6,944 nucleotides of DNA from Pseudomonadota bacterium (GTDB taxonomy: Bacteria; Pseudomonadota; Gammaproteobacteria; Xanthomonadales; Rhodanobacteraceae), in assembly GCA_021787175.1 (NCBI GenBank), contig JAJYMF010000386.1:1-6944 (forward strand), read 5' to 3'. How positions within the stretch are numbered: the first letter of the stretch is position 1; each line of letters starts with the position of its first letter. The translations under genes and the position numbers were made by a program. The notes beneath the pieces are model-generated. The model was not told the DNA's origin. It did not search any database and saw nothing but the letters and a program-made list of their open reading frames with translations. Below are positions 1-6,098 of this stretch, in pieces.

Positions 1-1765
1 CGGCGCAGGGCATCGACACCACGCGCACGCCGATGTCCTGCTGCGCCAGCGCGCGCATCGCCTGCATCGCCAGCTCGACCTCGGAGCCGGTCGCGATCAG
101 GATCGCCTTGAAGGCCGCATCGCCGGGATCCGACAGCACGTAGCCGCCGCGCGCGATCTGCGCCAGCTGCCCGTCGCTGCGCTGCTGATGAGCCAGCGTC
201 TGGCGCGAGAACACCAGACAGGCGGGGCCGTCGCGGCGCTCGATCGCCTGACGCCAGGCGACCGCGGACTCGACCGCATCGCAGGGCCGCCAGACGCGGT
301 TGTTGGGGATCAGGCGCAGGCTCGCCAGATGCTCGATCGGCTGGTGCGTCGGACCGTCCTCGCCCAGTCCGATCGAATCGTGGGTATAGACGTGGATCGC
401 GTGCGCCGGAATCAGCGCCGACATGCGCACGGCATTGCGCGCGTAGTCCGAGAACACCAGGAAGGTGGCGTCGTAGGGCAGGAACCCGCCGTGCAGGGCC
501 AGACCGTTGCTGATCGCGCTCATGCCGAACTCGCGCACGCCGTAGTAGACGTAATTGCCCGCGGCGTCCGGCGCGTTGACGTCACGCGCGCCCTTCCACA
601 GGGTGAGGTTGGAGCCGGCCAGATCGGCCGAGCCGCCGATCAGCTCGGGCAGCAGCGGCGCGAAGGCGTCGATCGCCATCTGCGAGGCCTTGCGCGAGGC
701 CACCGCCGGACCTTCGGTCTGCAATTTGCGGATCGTGGCGTCGGCGTGCGCGGCCCAGTCGGCGGGCAGCTCGCCGGCCATGCGCCGCCCGAACTCGGCG
801 GCCAGCTCCGGGTGCGCCTGCGCATAGCGCGCGAACAGCGCGTTCCAGGCCGCCTCGCGCTCGGCGCCGCGCGCCTCGGCGTTCCAGGCCGCATAGAGGG
901 CGTCGGGGATCACGAACGGCGCGTGCGTCCAGCCGAGCTGCAATCGCGCGGCGGCGACCTCGTCCCTGCCCAGCGGCGCGCCGTGCGAACTCTCCTTGCC
1001 TTGCTTGTGGGGCGCACCGAAGCCGATGATCGTCTTGCAGCAGATCAGCGTGGGGCGTTCGGGATCGAGGCCGGCCGAGACGATCGCCGCCTTGATCGCC
1101 TCGGGGTTGTGGCCGTCGACGTCGCGCAGCACTTCCCAGCCGTAGGCCTCGAAGCGCTTCGGCGTGTCGTCGGTGAACCAGCCGCGGACCTCGCCGTCGA
1201 TCGAGATGCCGTTGTCGTCGTAGAAGGCGATCAGCTTGCCCAGCCCGAGCGTGCCGGCCAGCGAGGCGGCCTCGTGCGAGATGCCCTCCATCAGGCAGCC
1301 GTCGCCGACGAAGACGTAGGTGTTGTGATCGACGACGGCGAAACCGTCGCGGTTGTAGCGGCGCGCCAGCAGCTTTTCCGCCAGCGCCATGCCGACCGCA
1401 TTGGCCAGACCCTGGCCCAGCGGTCCGGTGGTGGTCTCGACCCCCGGCGTCTCGCTGGCCTCGGGATGGCCGGCGGTCTTCGAGTGCAGCTGGCGGAAGC
1501 GCTTGATCTGCTCGATCGGCAGGTCGTAGCCGCTCAGATGCAGCAGCGCGTACTGCAGCATCGAACCGTGACCGTTGGAGAGCACGAAGCGGTCGCGGTC
1601 GGGCCACTTCGGGTGGCGCGGGTTGTGGCTGAGGAAGTCGTTCCACAGCACCTCGGCGATGTCGGCCATGCCCATCGGCATGCCCGGATGCCCGGATTTG
1701 GCCGCCTCCACGGCGTCCATGGCCAGGGCGCGGATGGCGTTGGCGAGTTCACGACGGCTGGGCAT
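1..1765 (-). CDS. tkt: Transketolase, C-terminus cut by the window edge
   Basis: Transketolase is a cytoplasmic, thiamine-diphosphate-dependent enzyme of the non-oxidative pentose phosphate pathway; it moves two-carbon ketol units between sugar phosphates. The visible 588 codons align along their length with E. coli TktA (about 663 residues), so roughly the last 75 residues lie outside the window. Visible cofactor and substrate residues include H26 in KSGHPG, H66 in SNGHGS, H100, the ThDP motif GDG at 154-156 (metal ligand D155) and N185 in DDNGISIDG. Further on are the catalytic Glu of VREFGM near residue 410 and the THDSIGLGEDGPTHQP loop. The ATG at 1765 is favoured because the protein then starts MPSRRELANAIRALAMD, like TktA, and GGAG (1772-1775) sits 6 nt upstream. 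It is divergent from the beta-barrel gene, with 226 bases between the starts. No promoter is convincing; ATTGTC at 1794-1799 (GACAAT on the coding strand) is a weak -10 candidate without a matching -35. Confidence 0.97.
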   Translation of the reverse strand, partial: MPSRRELANAIRALAMDAVEAAKSGHPGMPMGMADIAEVLWNDFLSHNPRHPKWPDRDRFVLSNGHGSMLQYALLHLSGYDLPIEQIKRFRQLHSKTAGHPEASETPGVETTTGPLGQGLANAVGMALAEKLLARRYNRDGFAVVDHNTYVFVGDGCLMEGISHEAASLAGTLGLGKLIAFYDDNGISIDGEVRGWFTDDTPKRFEAYGWEVLRDVDGHNPEAIKAAIVSAGLDPERPTLICCKTIIGFGAPHKQGKESSHGAPLGRDEVAAARLQLGWTHAPFVIPDALYAAWNAEARGAEREAAWNALFARYAQAHPELAAEFGRRMAGELPADWAAHADATIRKLQTEGPAVASRKASQMAIDAFAPLLPELIGGSADLAGSNLTLWKGARDVNAPDAAGNYVYYGVREFGMSAISNGLALHGGFLPYDATFLVFSDYARNAVRMSALIPAHAIHVYTHDSIGLGEDGPTHQPIEHLASLRLIPNNRVWRPCDAVESAVAWRQAIERRDGPACLVFSRQTLAHQQRSDGQLAQIARGGYVLSDPGDAAFKAILIATGSEVELAMQAMRALAQQDIGVRVVSMPCA

Positions 1766-1824
1766 GCGGGGCTCCGGCGAGGGCAAAGCGCGCATTGTCG
1801 CCGATCGTTCAGCGGGCCGCGCGG

Positions 1825-1854
1825 CTGACTTTTTTCTGAACCGCACGGTATCGA
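1825..1854 (+). promoter_or_regulatory. Possible weak promoter for the beta-barrel gene
   Basis: CTGACT (1825-1830, four of six matches to the -35 consensus) and TATCGA (1849-1854, three of six matches to the -10) are 18 nt apart, and the spacer includes an unusual T-run. A start near 1861 would give a leader of about 130 nt containing the stems at 1893-1961. The match is weak and rests on position and base composition. It is the best candidate I see in the 1766-1991 gap. Confidence 0.22.
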
Positions 1855-1892
1855 AAATGAACAGCATGAACTCCAGCTGATGCGGCGCGGCA

Positions 1893-1961
1893 CGGATTCA
1901 GCTGTCGCTGGGGCTGCGCCCCCAAGAATCCGCCCGCCTGCGCCTCCCCCAGGGCGCAGGC
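1893..1961 (+). promoter_or_regulatory. Structured 5' leader upstream of the beta-barrel gene
   Basis: Three perfect stems are packed just before the start codon at 1992. An outer 7-bp stem (CGGATTC 1893-1899 with GAATCCG 1926-1932) encloses a 5-bp GC stem (GGGGC 1910-1914 with GCCCC 1918-1922). It is followed by a 9-bp stem (GCCTGCGCC 1936-1944 with GGCGCAGGC 1953-1961, 8-nt loop). The ribosome-binding site GGAG (1979-1982) stays outside the stems. These pairings are seen directly. Whether they act in RNA, as a leader that controls translation or stability, or are a REP-like DNA repeat is not decided by this sequence. Confidence 0.5.
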
Positions 1962-1991
1962 CCTTCCCTGATGCAGATGGAGAACGAGATC

Positions 1992-2561
1992 ATGAACAAG
2001 ACTTTTGCTGCCCTTGCCCTCGCGGGTCTGTTTGCCCTCCCGGCCGTGTCCCACGCCGACGATTCCAATGGCTGGTTCGTCAACGGCAGCGTCGGCCAGT
2101 CCGACCTGCGCAGCCACACCTACAACAAGGCCCACGACATCGGTTATCAACTCAACGGCGGCTACCGCTGGGCGGTCACGCCGAGCGTGCTGCTGGGCGT
2201 CGAGGGTGGTTACAGCTACCTCGGCAGCTTCAGCGTGCGCAGCCCGTACGCGGGCGTGGTGCCCGACGCCACCCTGCACGGCTGGACGCTGGGCGGCGAC
2301 GCCCACGTCAACCTGACCAGCAACTGGTACGTCAGCGGCCGCGCGGGTCTGTTCCGCTGGAACGGCCGCAACACCGCGCCCTCGGCGACGCCGGTGACCT
2401 TCGACGGTCACGGCAACGACTGGTATGCCGGCGCCGGCTTCGGCTACGACTTCAGCAACAACACCAGCGTCGGTCTGAACTACGACTACTACGACGCCAA
2501 GAAGAACGGCACCGATCTGAGCACCGGCCTGTGGTCGGTTTCGGCCGAGTACCGCTTCTGA
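1992..2561 (+). CDS. Small outer-membrane beta-barrel protein (OmpA-like/opacity-type porin fold)
   Basis: This 189-residue protein is predicted to be secreted and inserted in the outer membrane. Residues 1-22 are a classic signal peptide (basic MNK, hydrophobic ALALAGLFALPAV, SHA cleavage before DD). The mature part alternates aromatic and glycine-rich strand segments (WFVNGSVGQSD, IGYQLNGGYRW, LLGVEGGYSYLG, WTLGGDAHVNL, WYVSGRAGLFRW, WYAGAGFGYDF, SVGLNYDYYDA) and ends SAEYRF. A C-terminal Phe preceded by alternating residues is the Bam-recognised beta-signal. Length and strand number fit an eight-stranded barrel without a periplasmic peptidoglycan-binding domain. I chose ATG 1992 over the in-frame ATG at 1971 because GGAG (1979-1982) lies 9 nt before it and the signal peptide then starts cleanly. 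It is the only plus-strand gene, set between tkt and the aldolase gene, and is probably monocistronic because a terminator follows. The specific function (adhesion, structure, a small pore) is unknown. Confidence 0.88.
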   Translation: MNKTFAALALAGLFALPAVSHADDSNGWFVNGSVGQSDLRSHTYNKAHDIGYQLNGGYRWAVTPSVLLGVEGGYSYLGSFSVRSPYAGVVPDATLHGWTLGGDAHVNLTSNWYVSGRAGLFRWNGRNTAPSATPVTFDGHGNDWYAGAGFGYDFSNNTSVGLNYDYYDAKKNGTDLSTGLWSVSAEYRF

Positions 2562-2616
2562 GGATCGGATGATCCGGCGCCCGGCAGCACGCCGTGACGC
2601 CCGGCCGATCCAGCCG

Positions 2617-2642
2617 ACGGGCGCCGCGAGGCGCCCGTTTTT
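2617..2642 (+). terminator. Rho-independent terminator of the beta-barrel gene
   Basis: A perfect 9-bp GC-rich stem (ACGGGCGCC 2617-2625 with GGCGCCCGT 2630-2638) closes a GCGA tetraloop of the GNRA type and runs into TTTTT (2638-2642). It starts 55 bases after the stop codon. For the convergent aldolase transcript the hairpin is also present, but the bases after it on that strand are not T-rich, so it looks one-directional. Confidence 0.92.
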
Positions 2643-2674
2643 GGTTGCGGCAATGCGTTGTCCGAACCGGAGAA

Positions 2675-3685
2675 TCAGCCCGCGTGACCCCACTGCCCCA
2701 GCGCCGCCAGCCCGTTTTCGCGCGCGCGTTGGGCGACGGTCTGCTGCGCCTTCACGTAGTTGCCGGCCATGTCCTGCGCCCACAGCTTCAGCGCCGCCTG
2801 CTGCATCGCGCGGCCGTAGCTGAAGCTCAGCGGCCACGGGTGCGGGCCGATCTGGTTCATCGCGTTCAGATGCGCGGTGGCCTGTTCGTCGCTCTGCCCG
2901 CCGGACAGGAACACGATGCCGGGCAGCGCCGCCGGCACGGTGGCCTTGAGGCAGCGCACGGTGGCTTCGGCGACCTCCTCGACGTCGGCCTGCTCGTCGC
3001 AGTCCTTGCCGGCGATGACCATGCTCGCCTTGAGGATGGTGCCCTCGAGCATGACGTTGTGCTCGTACAGCGAGGCGAACAGCGAGCGCAGCGTGGCCTC
3101 GGTGACCTCGTAGCAGATGCCGATGTCGTGATCGCCGTCCATCAGCACCTCGGGCTCGACGATCGGCACGATCCCGGCCTCCTGGCAGAGCGCGGCGTAG
3201 CGCGCCAGCGCGTGGCAGTTGGCCTCGATGCAGGTAGAGCTGGGCATGTCCTCGCCGATGGTGATCACCGCGCGCCACTTGGCGAACTGCGCGCCCAGGC
3301 GCACGTAGTCGGCGAGGCGTTCGCGCAGGCCGTCCAGGCCTTCGGTGACCAGTTCGCCGGGGAAACCGGCCAGCGGCTGCGGGCCCTTGTCGACCTTGAT
3401 CCCGGGGATGATCCCGGACTCGCGCATCAGCTGGGTGAAGGGCTTGCCGGCGCGGGTCGACTGGCGGATGGTTTCGTCGTACAGGATGGCGCCGGAGATG
3501 TGGTCGCTCAGCGCGGGCGCGGCCAGCAGCAGCTCGCGGTAGGCGCGGCGATGCTCCTCGCTGTTGGGAATGCCGACGGCGTCGAAGCGCTTCTTGATGG
3601 TGTTGTTGGACTCGTCGATGGCGATGATGCCCTTGCCGGGCGCGACCATCGCCTGGGCGATGCTTTCAAGCTGTTCGATGCTCAT
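2675..3685 (-). CDS. fba: Fructose-bisphosphate aldolase, class I (Schiff-base type)
   Basis: This cytoplasmic enzyme reversibly cleaves fructose-1,6-bisphosphate to dihydroxyacetone phosphate and glyceraldehyde-3-phosphate. The 336 residues align with animal-type aldolase at a constant offset of ten. They include D24 (rabbit D33) in AIDES, K97 (K107) in GIKVDKG, K136 (K146) in FAKWR, E177 (E187) in VEPE, and the Schiff-base lysine K219 (K229) in EGTILKASMV. FLSGGQS and FSYGRA phosphate-binding motifs follow. Class I aldolases of this eukaryote-like type need no metal and are usual in Xanthomonas relatives, whereas many other bacteria use the zinc-dependent class II enzyme. LKASMV replaces the animal LKPNMV, which I believe is normal in the bacterial branch. 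The ATG at 3685 has GGAG at 3691-3694, 5 nt upstream. The gene lies 130 bases after the small secreted gene and appears to have its own promoter (-10 at 3768-3773). It converges on the beta-barrel gene. Confidence 0.97.
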   Translation of the reverse strand: MSIEQLESIAQAMVAPGKGIIAIDESNNTIKKRFDAVGIPNSEEHRRAYRELLLAAPALSDHISGAILYDETIRQSTRAGKPFTQLMRESGIIPGIKVDKGPQPLAGFPGELVTEGLDGLRERLADYVRLGAQFAKWRAVITIGEDMPSSTCIEANCHALARYAALCQEAGIVPIVEPEVLMDGDHDIGICYEVTEATLRSLFASLYEHNVMLEGTILKASMVIAGKDCDEQADVEEVAEATVRCLKATVPAALPGIVFLSGGQSDEQATAHLNAMNQIGPHPWPLSFSYGRAMQQAALKLWAQDMAGNYVKAQQTVAQRARENGLAALGQWGHAG

Positions 3686-3749
3686 GACGGCTCCGTCGGT
3701 GATGGCGGGACGGCAGGCCGTCCCGGATCGCGCTACCCGCAGCGCGATC
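3686..3749 (-). promoter_or_regulatory. Hairpin-rich 5' leader of the aldolase gene
   Basis: Read on the coding strand, the leader holds a perfect 9-bp stem with a 6-nt loop (3726-3734 with 3741-3749) and then a perfect 8-bp inverted repeat with a 2-nt centre (3707-3714 with 3717-3724). Finally a short GACGG/CCGTC inverted repeat (3686-3690 with 3693-3697) overlaps the GGAG ribosome-binding site. The 5-mers in the second and third elements are the same, so they could pair in alternative ways. A ribosome-binding-site switch is an inference from this pairing; the stems themselves are directly visible. Confidence 0.45.
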
Positions 3750-3767
3750 GAGGGGGGAAAGCCGCCG

Positions 3768-3789
3768 ATTATAGCCGTGCCGCGGCACG
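3768..3789 (-). promoter_or_regulatory. Probable aldolase promoter: perfect -10 box with adjoining palindrome
   Basis: The minus strand carries an exact TATAAT at 3768-3773 in otherwise very GC-rich DNA, predicting a start near 3761 and a leader of about 75 nt. No recognisable -35 occurs 16-18 nt upstream. In its place, directly next to the -10 box, is a perfect 14-bp palindrome, CGTGCCGCGGCACG (3776-3789), in the spacer where a repressor or activator could bind. The palindrome could equally belong to the end of the upstream transcript, since the preceding gene stops at 3816, but no T-run follows it. Confidence 0.5.
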
Positions 3790-3815
3790 CGGCCCGGACC
3801 GCCCGTCCGCCGCGC

Positions 3816-4271
3816 TCAGCGGGCGGCGGCGCCGAACCCCGGCAGCCGGCACGGCGCCATGATCGCCTGCTGGCGCACCGGATCGACCTGGCCGTTGGCC
3901 AGCTTCGGCACGTTGAACGGCACGATCAGGTAGGTGCGGACCGCATCCAGCATGGCGTTGCCGGGCCCGGGCGCGTAATGCATGTCGCGCACCAGGCTGA
4001 CCGCCATCGGGCCGAGATCGCTGGGCGGCGCCACCTTGACCACGACGAAATCGCGGGTGCGGCCGTTGCCGTCGATGGTGTAGGCGACGGTCACGCAACC
4101 CGGCACGGTCAGATTGCGCCCGCTCATCGGGGCTTCGGCCTCGAGGCTGCTGTTGGCCAGCGTCCAGTAGCGGTCGAGGCGCTCGGGCGGCACCGCGCGG
4201 GGAGTGCCGGCATGGGCGAAGCCCGAGAGCAGGAACAACGACAGACCGACAGGCAATACGGACAGGCGCAT
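3816..4271 (-). CDS. Small secreted protein with TonB C-terminal-like domain
   Basis: This 151-residue protein has a signal peptide (residues 1-21, MRLSVLPVG... to AHA, cleaved before GTP), so it should be periplasmic. Residues about 56-120 resemble the TonB C-terminal fold used by energy transducers: GCVTVAYTIDGNGRTRDFVVVK, a helix-like segment (PMAVSLVRDMHYAPGPG), and a closing strand (TYLIVPFNVP). Unlike true TonB it has no retained N-terminal membrane anchor and no proline-rich spacer, so a role in TonB-dependent transport is uncertain. C59 and C141 are the only cysteines of the mature form and could form a disulfide. ATG 4271 is chosen because the signal peptide begins there; the reading frame continues upstream into pyk without a convincing start, and the ribosome site is weak (GCGAGAA). 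The start is 47 bases after the pyruvate kinase stop with no terminator between, so the two are probably co-transcribed. Confidence 0.72.
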   Translation of the reverse strand: MRLSVLPVGLSLFLLSGFAHAGTPRAVPPERLDRYWTLANSSLEAEAPMSGRNLTVPGCVTVAYTIDGNGRTRDFVVVKVAPPSDLGPMAVSLVRDMHYAPGPGNAMLDAVRTYLIVPFNVPKLANGQVDPVRQQAIMAPCRLPGFGAAAR

Positions 4272-4318
4272 CGCTGGATTCTCGCAGGGCCGATGAACGC
4301 GCATCCTACCCGGCCGCC

Positions 4319-5785
4319 TCACAAATCGCGCAGACTCTCGGCGATGCCGTCGGGTCCGACGCTGAGCAGCTTGAGCGTGTTGGTGCTGCCGTGGCGGCCG
4401 GTCTGGTCGCCGTGGGTCAGGATCACGCGATCGCCCTCGGCCAGCAGATCCTGCGCGAACAGGTGCTGCACGGCGGCGCGGGCGTGCGCCGCGGCGCGGG
4501 TTTCGGCGGTGTCGAAGGCGACCGGCAGCACGTCGCGCAGCAGCAGCATGCGCCGGCGCGCGGCGGCGTTGCGCGACAGGGCGTAGATCGGCACCGCCGA
4601 GCGGTAGCGCGACAGCCACAGCGCGGTGCCGCCGGATTCGGTCAGCGCCACGATGGCGCGCGCGCCGATCTCGCCGGCCAGCACCATCGCCGCGCGCGCG
4701 ATCGCCTGATCGCTGCGATCGAGGTGATGCTGGTCGGCACGCGGGTCCTCGCGCGGCTCGAACTGGCGCTCGGCACCCAGACAAATGCGCCGCATCGCCG
4801 CCACCGCCAGATCGGGGTGCGCGCCGGCGGCGGTCTCCTGCGACAGCATCACCGCGTCGGTGCCGTCGATCACCGCGTTGGCGACGTCCAGCACCTCGGC
4901 GCGGGTCGGGATCGGCGCGCTGACCATGCTCTGCAGCATCTGCGTCGCGGTGATCACGGCGCGGTTGCGCTGCACCGCCTCGCGGATGATCTTCTTCTGC
5001 AGGCCCGGCAGCTCGGCGTCGCCGATCTCCACGCCGAGATCGCCGCGCGCCACCATCACCACGTCGCTGGCGTCGATGATCGAGGCCAGCACCGGTATCG
5101 CGTCGGCGCGCTCGATCTTGGCCACCAGTCCGGCTTCGCCGCCGGCGGCGCGCAGCAATGCGCGCGCTTCCTCGATGTCGGCGGCCGAGCGCACGAACGA
5201 GACCGCCAGAAAATCCGCCCCCAGCTCGGCGGCGAGACGGATGTCGGCGCGATCCTTGTCCGACAGCGCCGCCACGCTCAGCCCGCCGCCCTGGCGATTG
5301 AGTCCCTTGCGGTCGGACAGGGCGCCGCCGACGCGCACGCGGGTACGGATCTCGGCACCGCGCACGTCCAGCACTTCGAGCGCGATCAGGCCGTCGTCGA
5401 GCAGCAGCACGTCGCCCGCGGCGACGTCGTCCGGCAGTCCGGCGTAGCTGACGCCGACACGGTGGACGTCACCCGGTGCCGCCTCGGCGCGGCAGTCGAG
5501 CACGAACTCCGCGCCCACGACCAGCGCGACCGGCCCGCCCGCGAAGCGTTCGATGCGGATCTTCGGCCCCTGCAGGTCGGCCAGCACCGCCACCTCGCGG
5601 CCGGCAGCCGCGGCGGCCGCGCGCGTCGCGGCGGCGCGGCGCAGATGATCCGCGGCGGCGCCGTGCGACAGGTTCAGGCGGACCACATCCACGCCCTCGG
5701 CGATCAGGCGTTCGAGCATGCCGGGGGCGTCGGTGGCGGGGCCGAGGGTGGCGACGATCTTGGTGCGGCGGAGCGTTTCGTTCAT
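4319..5785 (-). CDS. pyk: Pyruvate kinase, PykA-type
   Basis: Pyruvate kinase carries out the last glycolytic step, phosphoenolpyruvate plus ADP to pyruvate plus ATP, in the cytoplasm. The 488 residues match the usual length (E. coli PykA, 480). The A domain (about 1-69 and 165-340) holds R36 and NLSHG (38-42), the catalytic K223 and metal ligand E225 in AKIER, D249 in ARGDLGVE, T281 in TATQML, and the PTRAEVLDVANAV to TDAVMLSQETAAG segment. The B domain spans about 70-164 and the C domain follows from about 345. DLQGPK at 70-75, with Lys at the end, is PykA-like and is the residue type linked to potassium independence (the animal enzyme has Glu there). The ATG at 5785 is the first possible start, because an in-frame TAG lies four codons upstream. 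GGA is only 2 nt from that ATG, an unusually close ribosome site. A repeat-rich 313-base gap separates it from the SCO gene. Confidence 0.97.
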   Translation of the reverse strand: MNETLRRTKIVATLGPATDAPGMLERLIAEGVDVVRLNLSHGAAADHLRRAAATRAAAAAAGREVAVLADLQGPKIRIERFAGGPVALVVGAEFVLDCRAEAAPGDVHRVGVSYAGLPDDVAAGDVLLLDDGLIALEVLDVRGAEIRTRVRVGGALSDRKGLNRQGGGLSVAALSDKDRADIRLAAELGADFLAVSFVRSAADIEEARALLRAAGGEAGLVAKIERADAIPVLASIIDASDVVMVARGDLGVEIGDAELPGLQKKIIREAVQRNRAVITATQMLQSMVSAPIPTRAEVLDVANAVIDGTDAVMLSQETAAGAHPDLAVAAMRRICLGAERQFEPREDPRADQHHLDRSDQAIARAAMVLAGEIGARAIVALTESGGTALWLSRYRSAVPIYALSRNAAARRRMLLLRDVLPVAFDTAETRAAAHARAAVQHLFAQDLLAEGDRVILTHGDQTGRHGSTNTLKLLSVGPDGIAESLRDL

Positions 5786-5874
5786 CTTCCAAAGCTAACA
5801 CGGCCGCACGTCGTCGCAAGCACCCCACGAGCACGAAACAGCAACTCGCGGACTTCGACTTTGCCTGCCCCGAG

Positions 5875-5893
5875 TGACGCCCAAGGGGTGTCA
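5875..5893. repeat. Imperfect hairpin with TGAC/TGTCA ends
   Basis: TGACGCCC (5875-5882) pairs with GGGTGTCA (5886-5893) over 8 bp, with one G-T wobble and a 3-nt loop. The ends share the TGACA/TGTCA core found in the tandem repeat at 5933-6039, so it may be a degenerate member of the same family. The rest of the non-coding stretch 5786-5932 shows nothing else I can name, apart from a weak promoter candidate next to the pyk start. Confidence 0.45.
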
Positions 5894-5932
5894 TCCCTGG
5901 CGCGGCGTTCAAGGGCGCGAGAGTGCCCCATT

Positions 5933-6039
5933 ACCCTTCGCTGCGCTCAGGGTGACAACGATGCCTATCCAGACCCTTCGCTGCGCTCAGGGTGACAACG
6001 ATGCCTATCCAGACCCTTCGCTGCGCTCAGGGTGACAAC
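5933..6039. repeat. 40-bp tandem repeat, 2.7 identical copies
   Basis: Two full 40-bp units (5933-5972, 5973-6012) and a 27-bp partial third (6013-6039) abut with no sequence between them and no mismatch. Each begins ACCCTTCGCTGCGCTCAGGG and continues TGACAACGATGCCTATCCAG. Inside each unit ACCCT and AGGGT form a 5-bp stem around an 11-nt loop. The motif family (TGTCA...CCTGAGC...GAAGG read on the other strand) is familiar to me as an interspersed intergenic repeat in various bacteria. Exact identity of the copies suggests recent duplication. Confidence 0.9.
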
Positions 6040-6071
6040 TTCGTTGTCATCCTGAAGCCGAAGGCTGAAGG
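6015..6071. repeat. Long imperfect inverted repeat ending the tandem array
   Basis: The last repeat copy (6015-6039) faces a diverged inverted copy (6043-6071) across a 3-nt TTC spacer. The centre is perfect over TGACAAC/GTTGTCA, a 7-bp stem with a triloop; the outer arms align with a few differences and share CCTTC/GAAGG ends. The right arm also has its own small hairpin, AGCC-GAA-GGCT. It lies just downstream of the SCO stop (6099) and could shield that transcript's 3' end, but no T-run follows, so it is not a standard terminator. Confidence 0.75.
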
Positions 6072-6098
6072 ATCTCCGCCCGAACACACCGCCGTCAC

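Noticed and set aside
188..1828. Long open frame on the plus strand opposite transketolase
   Set aside because: It is the antisense shadow of a well-supported gene in GC-rich DNA; the protein is low-complexity Arg/Ala/Gly/Val-rich and matches no family I know.
1805..1835. T-run after a GC-rich palindrome (GCCGCGCGGC then TTTTTT) as a terminator
   Set aside because: No plus-strand gene ends before it; it lies between two divergent gene starts, and the palindrome has no proper loop.
1857..1880. Seven-codon leader peptide (MNSMNSS) upstream of the beta-barrel gene
   Set aside because: No ribosome-binding site, and the best promoter candidate would start transcription after its ATG.
1971..1991. 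Upstream ATG as the start of the beta-barrel protein
   Set aside because: It would put charged residues (MQMENEI) ahead of a clean signal peptide and has no Shine-Dalgarno; the ATG at 1992 has GGAG 9 nt upstream.
4272..4784. Extension of the small secreted protein upstream into pyruvate kinase (322-residue frame)
   Set aside because: The extra part is Arg/Ala-rich shadow of the pyruvate kinase C domain, and the signal peptide begins at 4271.
4391..5995. Long open frame on the plus strand opposite pyruvate kinase
   Set aside because: Antisense shadow with His/Arg/Ala-rich composition; it even reads into the tandem repeat, and the pyruvate kinase motifs on the other strand are unambiguous.
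5933..6039. Short CRISPR array
   Set aside because: The 40-bp units abut directly with no unique spacers, and no cas gene is nearby.
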